In this document: positions 1 through 11,600 of the stretch, one piece after another
Numbering within the stretch: the stretch's first letter is position 1
Layout of the letters: the number at the start of each line of letters is the position of its first letter
From: Meghimatium bilineatum
Lineage: Eukaryota; Mollusca; Gastropoda; Stylommatophora; Philomycidae
Reading direction: 5' to 3'
Length of the DNA: 64,000 nucleotides
Assembly (NCBI GenBank): GCA_034231615.1
Contig: CM067317.1
Span: forward strand, 50,550,282 to 50,614,281
Made by a program: the position numbers and the translations under genes
The notes under the pieces: model-generated
Told to the model about the DNA's origin: nothing
The model's input: the letters and a program-made list of their open reading frames with translations, nothing else
Database searches by the model: none

Positions 1-239
1 AAATACGAGAAGTTGTTAACGATTAGTCCTAATATAAAAAAGAAAATATCTTTATATTTTGAATGCCTCCCGAGCAGAGCCGTAGATATGATTACCTTGA
101 TAAAAACAAAATTATTAAAAGGTCTTTGATTCATTTTTTTATTACTATTTGACAGACGTTTTGAAGATCTCTTTGCTAACAATCGATAAGGTTTTTTTTT
201 CTTTTATCTATTTTTTGGCTTTTGTGGAGCGCACAAGCC
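1..239. other. AT-rich sequence without recognisable gene
   Basis: I see no open frame, RNA gene or repeat motif that I can support here. It is AT-rich and ends where a SINE-like repeat begins. Confidence 0.4.
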
Positions 240-478
240 TAGTTCATAGTGAGCTTGCTTGCTATCACCGGTTTAAATCGTGCCAGGTTCTAAATCACAT
301 CCGGACCACAAAAAAACCGGGTTGTTAATTCTCGCATTCTCGCTTGACACAACCACTACTCCAGTTGACTCAGCTGTAAATGAGTACTTGACGCATGAGT
401 TAGGAGAGACAAAGACAGCAAGGAAGGGAACTGGCCACCCCCACCTAGTAGTTGCTGCAGCTTTATGATGATGTTCCT
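240..478 (+). repeat. SINE-like dispersed repeat, copy 1
   Basis: This segment aligns by eye with the reverse complement of about 56030-56255. Shared blocks include GTGCCAGGTT, the run around CCAGTTGACTCAGCTGTAA and AGCAAGGAAGGGA. A B-box-like GGTTCTAAATC lies near the left end, suggesting a tRNA-related SINE. Short open frames on either strand here are not supported as genes. The sequence just after it (467-505) also resembles 43707-43743. Confidence 0.6.
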
Positions 479-559
479 CCTTTGCAAGCAAGGATGAGCA
501 TGACATAAAAACAATAAATGTGATGAACAAGTAGTTTAAAAAAAACATTTGTGATTGTC

Positions 560-1010
560 TAGTTTGGTTTGTGAGTTCGTAGATGCCTCATTAGTCCATT
601 TTGTGCCAGGAAAGTTCTATTACAGTGCATGCAAGTGTGCAGAAGGTTCGGGTTAGGAGAATTTTGGATTTGTCCTTCTGATTCCGTCGCTTGTAGATTG
701 CCCGCAGTGCAAATTTCTTTTTCAAATTTAGTGATGCCAGCAGAGATTTGAGTGTGCCACGCTCAACGATCAAGCGATCTAGGACTGCAGTCTCCAAGGA
801 ATTAGGATCGATGCTGAGTACTTGAGAGTTTTTTTTAGGTAATCCTTCAAGCACTTTTTCTGCCCTCCACTTGAACGTTTACCATCGCACAGCTCTACAT
901 AGAATAAACTCTTTGGAAGGGGCTTGTCTGGTATACGGACGATGTGGCCAGTCCAGTGGGGTTGGGGCATATATAGTCAACTCTTAGTTTTAGTACACTT
1001 CTGCGGCTTA
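560..1010 (-). mobile_element. LINE 3' fragment (C-terminal coding end of the APE/RT/C2H2 family)
   Basis: The minus strand encodes WTGHIVRIPDKPLPKSLFY followed by a GGQKK block. These match the region after the reverse transcriptase in the long element at 52026-55465 (WAGHLVRMPD, LPKILLYGEL). The remains of the C-terminal zinc-finger region follow, with stops. It is a 5'-truncated, decayed copy and not a host gene. Confidence 0.75.
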
Positions 1011-1164
1011 GTACATGAACAGTTATCTTCATCATCGACAGCAGGACATACCTTCACCTTTAACTTTTGGCTAAGTTCGTATTACTAAAAATCATGTTCA
1101 GATTTGTGGTTAAGAACAACAAAACTTGTTCTTAAAATGAAAAAGATAAAAATAATAGCAACTT

Positions 1165-1560
1165 ACATAATCAAAACCCCAAATTAATATTGAGAACTGT
1201 AATTTAGAAGAGGTCACACATTTTGATTATTTAGGAACTTATATAAACAATGCCCAATACAAAGAGCGTATAAACATCGTCTGTATGCCAGACAAGCGCC
1301 TTCCTAAGAGATTATTCTATGGGGAACTGTGCGATGGTAAATGTTCAAGCGGAGAGCAGAAAACTTTTCAATTGCCAGGATTAAAGATCAGGGTTTGAAA
1401 TGCGGTGTCGCTAGAAGTAAACATTTTGGAGGGCGCAGAAGAATGATGGTCAACCAGCATAAGACCGGTACTGTCAGCAGAAGTGTAGGCCATAATGGCA
1501 CATACACCCAGGGAATGATTGGAACAAATATAGACGTGTCCAGTTTGCAGTGATGATGAT
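1165..1560 (+). mobile_element. Composite of two decayed LINE fragments
   Basis: Around 1190-1250 a plus-strand frame reads THFDYLGTYINN, the 'YLGS' region downstream of the reverse transcriptase core. From about 1270 the sequence switches to CMPDKRLPKRLFYGELCDG, the same C-terminal LINE block as on the minus strand at 560-1010. The last part (1380-1555) resembles the 3' ends at 30466-30620 and 12270-12430 and finishes in GATGATGAT. The sharp join suggests one fragment landed beside or in another. Confidence 0.6.
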
Positions 1561-1650
1561 TCGACTAACTACATAACTAATAAACATTGCGAGCGACTGC
1601 ACAGTTGACTTTAAGAGAAAAACAGCAATGGCGCTGTCAAAATTAAAACA

Positions 1651-4110
1651 ATGAAGCGGAGAACAGAATCGAAACCCAGTACAAGCGTGAGGGACGACAC
1701 AGGGCAGACATTGATATCAGATGATATGAAAGGCAGAGCTTTCTACTGTAGATATCTTCAACAAACTAATCAGGGTGACTTAAATCAGCGCAAAGAAATG
1801 CTGCATATTCTGACATCCATCACGGATTTTAGGGCCAAAGAAGACCAGCTTGCAGATGTTAAAGAAGTGCAACTGGCTATTAAGAATGCATCCGATGGCG
1901 CTCCAGGTCCGGATGGAGTCAGGTACAGCTTACTCAAGGACATTGGGGAGAATATGCTAGCTAAAATAACAGACGATTATAATGCGAGTCTGAAAACAGG
2001 AGTAGTACCAGAGGAGTGGCTACATAGCTATCTTATACCCGTGCCAAAACCAGGCAAAGATTATACGGACATAAAAGGTTATCGTATCATCACACTGCAG
2101 AATGTGTACGGTAAGATTCTGGAACGAATTGTAGCTAGACTCATAACCAGGGAACTAGAGATAAAAGGCGTTCTCCCAAATAACCTAGGTGCATACAGTC
2201 CTAGATGAGACACAGTCACAAATGCAGCAGTTCTTGCATATGAAGTTTATGAAGGTTTTCAGAACAAAGAAGAATCTGCAGTTGCAGCGATAGACCTGGA
2301 AGATGCATACAATAGAGTTAGCTATACCCATCTCATCGACATGCTAAGGGAACAAGATATCCACTCTGGATCATACGCTGGATAGCAAATGTGCTAATCT
2401 GTAGAAAAGTCGCTCTGAGGTGTGGTACCTGGACGTCTGAGATCAGAACAATAGCACCTGGTTTGCCACAAGGATCTCCTCTGTCCCCAGTACTGTTTAA
2501 TGTGCATACATTGAGAGTTGATCAATTGCAAACTCCAAGCAATTGTAGAGTTCTAACATACGCTGACGATATCCTACTATACAACATGGGCAGGAACAGA
2601 ACAGATATCGCTGACAGTGTACAAAATGGACTAGAACAATTGTGGATTTGGTGTAGAACATACAACGCTGCGATCAATCCCTCGAAAGCAAAGGTCGTCT
2701 GGTACTCCTTAAATAATAATCTGGTCAATGACACACTGTCAGCTGTTAGTTGCATGGGCTCATTCATTGAAAGAGAACATGACCTTAAATATCTTGGGAT
2801 AATCTTTGATAGAAGTCTCTCATTCAACAAGCACGTCACAAATATGATTCAGAAGGCTAGAAGAGGGATCAGTGTTATCAAGGTTATGGCGACCTTCGAA
2901 TTGCAGCAATGGGTACTTTTTCTGCTTCTGCAAGTGGTGGTGCTATCTGTAATAGATTATGGCCTCGGCCTCCTAACTTTGTCACAGACACAAGTCGATA
3001 GACTGGAGGAAAAAGTTCAAAATGAGGCAATGAGAGCGGCACTGGGGTGTACTAGAGATACACCCATCTCTGCTATGAGATTTCTGCTTGATCTCCCCAA
3101 CATTAGAGTGCGACATCAGGTAGCACAAGTTAAGTCGTACCTTAAAGTGCCAGAATACAACCACCACCCATTACACCATCGTCTAGATGAGTCAAAGGGA
3201 AAACGAATCAAGCGTGGCAGATCATGGATGGCAGAGGCTGAAGACACACTGCGAATAGTATGCGAATTTGAAGAAATAGGAAAGGGCAGTGAATGGGTGG
3301 AGGTAGACACTGAGAAGAAATCACTGACTAAAGTAATAATACAACTAGATAAAGCGTGTCGAAAATGGACGGCAGTCAGGGCTCAGGATACAGTGCACGA
3401 ACTCGCCCAACTACACTCGAAACCACAAGTCATAATTATATACACAGATGGCTCTGTTAGCAGAAACACAAATAAAAGCGGTTGGGGTTTTGTTGCCTAC
3501 AGAAATGGTGTGAACTTGGTTAAGAAATCTTCAGCATATTCTACTGTCACATCGAGCATGAGGATGGAGATAGATGGAGTTACAGCAGCTCTTAATTGGT
3601 TGATAACTGATACATCAACACACTCGGTAATACTCATAGACTCTCAAAGCATGTTGCGCAAGATAGAAAAGTTCATGCTAAGAAAAGAATGGTGGGACTT
3701 ATTGAACAACTCCGTTGTCCAGATAATTACATGAATATACTGCCCTAGTCATGCAGGGGTCAGAGGAAACGAGAAGCCGACCTATTGGCAGGCAATGCGG
3801 CGATAGACGGCACATTGCTGAGAAGAGATAAAGCAGATTTAATTAAGGCAGTAATAAATTCATTTCAAGATGTAGATGATGTCAACGAGGTTGAGAACGT
3901 ACACATACAGAGAATGTTAGAAATGGGAGTATGCAGAGATGAGGGGAGGAAAAGTAATTTTTTTGGAAAGTCCCGAAGATCACACAATCAACACCTGACC
4001 GGAACTATGAGTCTACATACACTGGGATGGCTGCTGGAGCGGAGCACTTATGGGACTGTCCCGCGTGCTGTGAAGCCAGTTTCTAATCAAGAATCAAGAA
4101 GAAGAAATTA
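1651..4110 (+). mobile_element. Decayed non-LTR retrotransposon with reverse transcriptase and RNase H (I-like)
   Basis: The frame starting at 1651 encodes the N-terminal RT blocks (SDGAPGPDGVRY, IPVPKPGKD, ITLQNVYGKILERI). A TGA at 2206-2208 breaks it, and the same frame continues to about 2355. After a one-base shift it runs from about 2358 to 3731 with GLPQGSPLSPVLFN, the catalytic YADD (2559-2570) and DLKYLGIIFDRSLSF. An RNase H domain follows: TDGS, MRMEID and LIDSQS supply three acidic residues, and NEKADLLA after another stop and shift supplies the fourth. The end encodes a CCHC-like EHLWDCPACC in a further frame and then an AAGAAGAAG tail. RT plus C-terminal RNase H is typical of I-like LINE clades. 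At least two stops and three frameshifts make it non-autonomous. Confidence 0.88.
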
Positions 4111-4124
4111 AAACAACCAAAGAA

Positions 4125-4600
4125 ACTATGGCAGGGTACTAACATAAGAACCAAGTTGTAATACTACAAACATGTGTGTTTCATGTGGATGTGAAGCATG
4201 GACACTAAATAAAACAGTGGCCAAGAGAATAACATAATTTAAATGAAAGTGCTATAGACGAGCTTTGAGAATACCATGGACAGCAAGGAAATCAAACCAC
4301 GAGGTGTTACGAACAAGTAACGTTCAGGAAGGCTGGCGCCTGAACACCATATTAAAGAAAAAGTTTATTTTTCCTTTCACATTAAGAGACACGACGGCAT
4401 GGAGAGAGTGTTACTGGAGAGGATGATAGAAGGCAGCAGGGGCAAAGCCGCCGTTGGACAAAAGGCGTCCAAGAATGCTTGCGCATGTAACTAGAAGAGG
4501 CAGGAAAATTTGCTGAAGACCGCGGCGAATTCAAGATATCCATAGGGAAGACTACGTTCTGGAAAGAATATGTTACCTGATGATGATGATCAACACGGGC
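4125..4600 (+). mobile_element. LINE 3' fragment
   Basis: A broken frame reads CGCEAWTLNK and RRALRIPWTARKSN, the region after the RT palm in endonuclease/RT LINEs. The 3' part (about 4390-4590) is also found at 6660-6880. It ends in the GATGATGATGATCA run typical of LINE tails in this window. Confidence 0.7.
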
Positions 4601-4689
4601 CTGCTCATCCTAATACATGATACTATTATTATAGAAATACAGAATTGTGCAGGATCCCTGATCACCTACGCTAGTCATCACGGTACCTA

Positions 4690-4815
4690 ATGGTTCTGAA
4701 TCAAGTACGGAAAAGCTCGTTTACGTGAGTTGCAAAGCGATTCGGAGCCTCTCGAAAGGACTAGTTCAATTCATGTCAGCCTCAATAATTTACCCTCAAT
4801 CTTCCTACTTGAATT
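4690..4815 (+). repeat. 3' part of the SINE family seen at 24768-24969
   Basis: The sequence CTAGTTCAATTC (B-box-like), then CCTCAATAATTT and CTTCCTACTTGAATTT, parallels the right half of the foldback SINE at 24895-24967. It is diverged and 5' truncated. Confidence 0.5.
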
Positions 4816-5462
4816 TTCGTAAAAATATATAGCATGATGGCTACCTTGACCTAGAACAACAAGAGTGGTGCCCCCTTTGTTTACATATTGGCTGAACTGT
4901 TATAACCAAAACAAGTTATTACCTCGTTCTGTGCAAATGCGTAGAAGTAATGTCGCTGTTCATGCTGTATTTTAAACTTACGAGTATTATTTTAAAGTAC
5001 TCTTGAATGTAAATGAAGATTCACACATTTAACGGAAGACCAAAAACAAGAAATGAGGGGAACTAAAACGAACAAACGTCACACTTAGTGACCAACGTCA
5101 CAGTTGCAGATTTAGAATAACTTGAAATGATAATTTGCCCGTTTTGTCAAAGTAGGATTTTATATTTGGAAAAAAACGATTTGTAAAAAATAAATAATGC
5201 CACAGTTATTACATATTAAGCGTATATTATTCATGATACTACATTGATGCGAGCCATGCCGGTGTGATTGATTATTGCTATCAAACTTACGCTATCAGTG
5301 ACTAACTTGTGTCTGATAACAGCCAGAATGCTAAGTCATGCAATCACATACAAACTACTATAAACGAAACGGTTTCAAGTGTGCAATTTGACACTAGCAC
5401 ACATTAGATTTACGAAGTTGTGTTCTATAAACTTTAAATATTGTGCTTGGACTATCTTTAAT
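4816..5462. promoter_or_regulatory. Upstream region of the NAPE-PLD gene
   Basis: This is the roughly 650 bp before the first recognised NAPE-PLD codon, so any promoter and 5' untranslated sequence should lie here. It is AT-rich. I see no convincing TATA box, CpG-rich block or repeat copy. Position is the only evidence for a promoter. Confidence 0.25.
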
Positions 5463-5657
5463 ATGGCTGAGGCAAGAGGCGATACAGCTGTTGATAAAAT
5501 CACTGAAGTTGAAGAGGATTGCACTTTTACCCGACCAATTTATAAAAATGGACGATTTCAGAATCCTTGGCCAACTTGGAAGCATCCAATTAAAGTGAAA
5601 AACGCAATCACATTTCAGTTTAAGACGAAAAATGAGTCAAATGTCCCCAGTCAATCA
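5463..5657 (+). CDS. NAPEPLD: NAPE-PLD exon 1
   Basis: Exon 1 gives 65 codons starting MAEARGD and containing the conserved [11 protein letters not shown]. It ends TCA|GTAAGT, a strong donor, in phase 0. The residues before GRF are not conserved, as is usual at this enzyme's N terminus. Confidence 0.9.
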
Positions 5658-8600
5658 GTAAGTTGATCATTGTTGTCCACAACATTTCATTAAAATTAAA
5701 CAATACATATAACAACTAATGTACAAATGAACTTTCTCTGAGTAATTGTACATGTCATTTCAAATACTTTGCCAGTATGTTCATAGGGCCTATAAGGCTA
5801 TAGGCATATTGATGAGATGTAAAATAGTTGTGTTACATTGCTCTATGTCATCTTCTGTCGTTCTCTTCTGCATTTTTTGTAGGTTGTTCCTATCTTGATA
5901 AATACCTTTTGATTGAAATATTCTTTCTATCTATTGTCTTTCTATACTTTTTCTGTAAGGCAATGCAGGATTGAATGACAATTGGTTTTCGAGCTATGGT
6001 GTCTTTGGTTGCTTGATAGGCCTATGCACTAATATTGTAACATCTCAGAACGTTGGTAACTCTTTCAATCCACTTTCTTCTTGGTTATCTTCTTCCTTTT
6101 ACTGTTTCAATTCTCATGTTGTATGCTCCTTCTGCTGACAAATATGGGTTAATTCTTATTAAGTGGCTGAACCATTTAATTATTCAAAATATTGACTATT
6201 TATATTTATTCAAACTAACACCCATTGGTGTGAATTCAAATCGAATGATAAAATCAGAGAAGAGACACATCAAAATTTCATCATAGATGATATCAGAAAA
6301 CGGCATTGGTCCTACATCGGGCATGTCCTGCGCGCAGACATCAACAGAATACACCACCAATCTCTTGAATGGATACCTACAGGCAAAAGAGCCAGGGGTA
6401 AACCAAAAGAAACACTCAGAAGAACAATACTTAGAGAAAGTAAAACAATCAATATCCATACTATTCAAGAACTGCTCAGAATAGCTTTGAACAGACAGAA
6501 TTGGAGAGATATGACCTCTGCCCTGTGCACTAACTTCAGCACAAAAGGAAAATGAATGAATATTTATTCCACGTAAAACTAAAATACATTTTTTAAAATT
6601 TAGGCCTATATATTTACCATATGGTAGATAGTTTAAATGTAGTCATCTGTTTATTTTTGACTGCTGTACTGCAACATGACATGGAAAGAGTGTTTTTGAA
6701 GGAGGCAATAAAAGGCAACAAAGGCCGACCAAGATGTCGTTAGACAAGAGATATTCAGGATTGCATGCACATGTCGCTAGAGGAAACGGGACAACTTGCC
6801 AAAGACCACAGGGATTTCAGGAGATTCATAAGGAAGACTACATTCTGAAAAGAATATATCACATGACAACAGCAACTACAACGCTCTTTTGTTTCCTTAT
6901 TATCTACCTTAATTCAGTTTTGAGACAATATTTGTTTCGAGCCAGTTTCTTTTAGATTTCTGGTAATGTTTTTATATGTATCTTCAATATATAGGCCTAC
7001 ATCTTCAGATGTTCTAAGACTTTTTCAGTAACACTTAGTTTTGAAAAATGAAATGTTCTATTTTTGAATTTGTATAAAATTTCATAATTCTCATCCATAC
7101 ATTACTTTAGGAAAGTACATTGTTGTGGGATCTCCCCTGTCCCCTGCATAGTGGTTAAGTCATTTGCTATGTTCTCAAGAGGATATGGCTCAAATCCTAC
7201 TAGAAACATCCTGTTTATAAAGTTAATTTTTTTTAGAGATCACTTTGGATTATTGCTTGAAGTTATGGAATTGTATTCTATGAGTGATAAAATTGGAGCC
7301 GCGTTAGCGCAGTGGTTAGCGCACTGGCTTCGCATATGAGTGGTCCTAGGTTCATTCCCCAGCTGAGGCGGAAATGTTTTCAGATCGCAACGGCTCCCAG
7401 GTCGACCCATCCTTAAATGGGTACCGGATTAATCCGGGAAGTAAAGACTGCGAGGGAGAGGAGATGGCTACCGCCCTCATTTGCAGAGCCTGTGAAATGT
7501 GAGATCGCTAACATCTCACACCCCTATGGCATTAATAAATGCTATGGGTTACTTTACTTTTACTCTCAATAGGTGGCCTGCTGCTTCTTTGAGAAGGATG
7601 GAATACATATGTTGTAACCCGACTACACTGAAGTCAATCCTCTACTGAGTATGCTTAAATTGTAGTATTTTATTAACTCAATTCTTATATGTCTATATTA
7701 CAGCAGCTGGACAATACCTTACCAGTTATTAAACCAGACCTATCACAGTATAAAACATCACCAGTAACAGGTATTCGACATATGTGGATTGGCCATGCAT
7801 CTTCACTTGTCCAGTTTGATGGTATTACATTTCTCACAGATCCTATCTTCAGTGATCGCTGCTCACCCTCTCAGTGGTTTGGTCCAAAGAGGTACAGACC
7901 ACCACCCTGTACAATCCAGGAGTTACCTAAAGTTGATTGTGTTGTTATCAGCCACAACCACTATGATCACCTGGATTACAGCAGCGTGATTGAACTCAAT
8001 CGCAGGTTTGTTTTAAATGAAGATAATCATTCAGCTCATCCACTGTGTTATCAGTCTTCAAGAGTTGCAATTTATGTTTTTATATCTGGCATATTATCTT
8101 GACTGGATTTAGACCATATTTCTACAGACCAATATGTATGTAAGAAATAAAATAGAAATGTATGCAGGTGTACAAGAACCATTGCTTTCAATAGTAAAAT
8201 GACGAAAACTAGCATGGTTTGGACATGTATGCAGACATGATTCCTTGTCAAAAACAATACTGCAAGGAACTGTAGAAGGGGGAAGAGGCAGAGGAGGGAA
8301 AATAAAGGCATGGATAGACAATATCAAGGAATGGACAGGACAAGATATTTCTAAACTCATCCCCATCGCTGAGAATATAATTTGCTGGAGGACTCTGTGC
8401 GCTGAAGCATCCAATATGGTACCCCTACAACCCTGATGGGTTATGGGTTTTTTGATTGATTGATAGAAGAATTAGTGCAGTGTTAAGTTACCAGCCCGTC
8501 AACCAGCAGACAGATCTGGCCAGATGATACAGATTTGAGAGAAAAGCTATTGGACAACTATTCTGACCTGGAAACGATTGTGAACTGATGACAGGCCTGA

Positions 8601-11600
8601 CAGTGTAACATGACCGCAGATGCTGAATGCAAAACACAAAGAAGAAGGCCCTGGCAACACAATGGTGAATAATGGTGTTGACTAAAATAAAGAAGAAATG
8701 CTTAAGACAGAACAGCAAAATAATTAAAATGTTGTGTTTATATTTAAAAAAAATTGATATACTGTTCTCTGTGAGGTTGCCACTAAAGTAAATGTGATGC
8801 TTCTAAGACATGTCCATATACTTTTCCATAAGAGGTTGACACTAACATAAATGGGATGCTGCTAAGACAAGTCTATTGTCTATCCCCAGGTGAATGATTG
8901 TTGACCGCATTCACATTTGCCGTTAAGCATAGGGGTGGTATCTTAAGCTGTCGTTTCAAGGCCAGATGTGTCGCTGAGGTTGCATTTAGTCCATGTTTGT
9001 TCAAGGTTATCTTAATGTTTTCTATCCACCGTTTTCGTGGTCTACCTTTGGTTTTAAGCCCGGATATTCTTGTATTATATGCTCTTATTGGTATTTGGTT
9101 TGGCTTCATTCTCATAAGGTGACCAAACCATTTTACTTGCTGTCTCTCAATATGTTCGATACATGATATTATTCCAACTCTTTTCCTAATTTCTTCATTT
9201 CTTATTTTATCTAGTTTGGTAACCATTGCAGCTTTCCTCAGACACTTCATTTCACATGTGACGATTTTTCTTTGCTGCGAAGCTGTTAAAGACCATGTTT
9301 GACATTGGAGCACAGTGTTGATATAAACATTGTAGATATTATTTGTTTTTTAATTTCCATCCTGATCTTTGGATGAAGAAGTAATGGTGAAAGTTGGTAA
9401 GTCACTGTGTTTGCTTTCTGGCACCTTGTTTCTATTTCTCTATCTAGTCTTCCATCTTCGGAAAAAATGCTGCCTAGATACTTAAATTCTTTGGCTTGTT
9501 TCACTTTGGTGTTATCTATTGTTATATTCATTGGTGTTGAAGACTTGCTAATTTTCACAAATTCTGTTTTTTGTACATTAATTTTCATGTTGTACTTCTG
9601 ATATGCTAACAACAATGCACTGATGTGCTTTTGCAAAGTTTCTTCATCTTTGTATATTAAACTTTGATCATCAGAAAATAATAGTTCATTGATTTCATTA
9701 TTAAGTTCTTCATCAGGTTTATTTGCAATGTTTTCCTCTTTGTTGATATGAGCTTCTTTTATTATTCTGTCCATGTATATGTTGAAACGTAGGGGTGAAA
9801 GTACTCATCCTTGTCTTACTCCAGATCTTGTTTCAAAAAGTTCAGTCATTCCATCTGTTGTTCTTACTGAGATTTGGCATTTTTGATATATCGCTTTTAT
9901 GTTATCTAACAGTCTATATACTGTTCCATAAGAGGTTGCCACTAACGTAAATGCAATGCTGCTAAGATAAGTCCATCAATTTGTTTGCTGTTAAGTTCAA
10001 TGAAGATTGTTCCCTATATGCAAGGAGAAAGGCGGAGTTGTGTCATTTCCAGAGCTTTCTTCAATATACAAAAGATTTAAACTTTTACCTGTAAACAATG
10101 CTTTGAGAAGCTTGCTGCTCAGAAAACGTCTGTTTATATGTAGAAAGCATGTTTCACCATCTTGTATGCAGATATCTAACATATTTAAGACAAATATGTA
10201 CATAAGAATTAAAGTTAAATATCTTGAAGGTTCACAAAAATCACTACTTGCAATAGTAACACAACAAAAACTTGCATGCTTTGAACATGTTTCCTGCCGA
10301 CATGGAACATGCGGATATAATTCCCTGCTAATAAGAATATTGCAGGATATAGTTGAAAGTTTATATAGGAAGAAACAGAGGAGGACAAAGAAAATCATGG
10401 GTGGATATAAAAATCTGAACAACTCATGATTTTTTCACTTATCTACTTAACTGCCAATATAAATCACTGGAGGACTGACAGGTTATGGGTTTAATGATGG
10501 ATGCACACACCCAATCACGTGAAAATCTCCAACCATTTGGTAGTGTCAATATGAACAACTTTTGACCGTCCATGTGCTGCTGGGGCCTGAGAGGGGAGCA
10601 AATAATACCAACACTGTTTGCCTTCCATGCATGCAGTAAGAGGCGACTAAGGAGGTTATAGGATGTTGTTGGCTGTCCCATCTCATATAGGGTTTAGTGA
10701 CCCAAAGCCATGCTGAAATCAGATGTGTCAGACCAAAAGGCGTAGATATTGCAGCAATGCTATAAAACAATGACACAACACATTCCGTTCTCAGGACTGC
10801 ATCCTGCAAATCTGTAAGGGTTTGAGAACGAACGCAGAAGAAGAACAACTTTTGACTACATGGTGAATTGATTTTATGGCTTCAATTCATCTAGTCCATC
10901 AATTTAAATATTATTTGTCTTTGTGTTGCCAAAGTCTGAAAGGGGAGCAAAGAATAGTAACACTGTTTCCTGCCATACATGTTCTAAGAAGCAATTAAGG
11001 ATGTGTCAGGCAAGGAATTGGCTACTATAACAATGTAGAACGCCAAAGTGACCCAACAATGCCACTCAGAAGCTGGATGTATCTGACAAAAATTGTAGAT
11101 ATTGCTGCCATCATGTAAACCCTTATGCAAGACATTCCATTCTGTCTCTACATCCTGTCCACAGGTAGGAGTTTGAGAATAAGCTCAGGAAAAAGAAGAC
11201 AAAATAATACTATTATTACTGTTCTGTATTGGAGTGTACTGTATTGTTGTGGACATTTTTTTGGTACAATTATCTTATTCTTATCCATGTGTAGATTTGG
11301 AGACACCCTGAGATGGTATGTACCAATGGGTCTCAAGAAATGGATGAACGATTGTGGGTGTAATAATGTAATTGAATTGTCTTGGTGGCAAGAGCATCTA
11401 CATAGTGATGATTCAGGTGTGACATTTATCAGCACACCGTGTCAGCACTGGACGAAACGTAACTTACTCAGCAGTAACGAGGTTTGTCAGCAAATTTTCT
11501 AGTAATTATTTATACATTATTTATCATACTACTTGTTATCGAAAACATTTCATTGATTATATTAGTTGTTTCTAAAAGTATCTCAAAGGTCATATTGATT

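Noticed and set aside
273-548. 91-codon minus-strand frame with a signal-peptide-like start
   Set aside because: It overlaps a dispersed SINE-like repeat, and the frame is not kept in the copy at 56030-56258.
7295-7370. A functional tRNA gene
   Set aside because: A- and B-boxes are present, but the sequence continues into a SINE body that recurs at 16830-17080. No cloverleaf end was confirmed.
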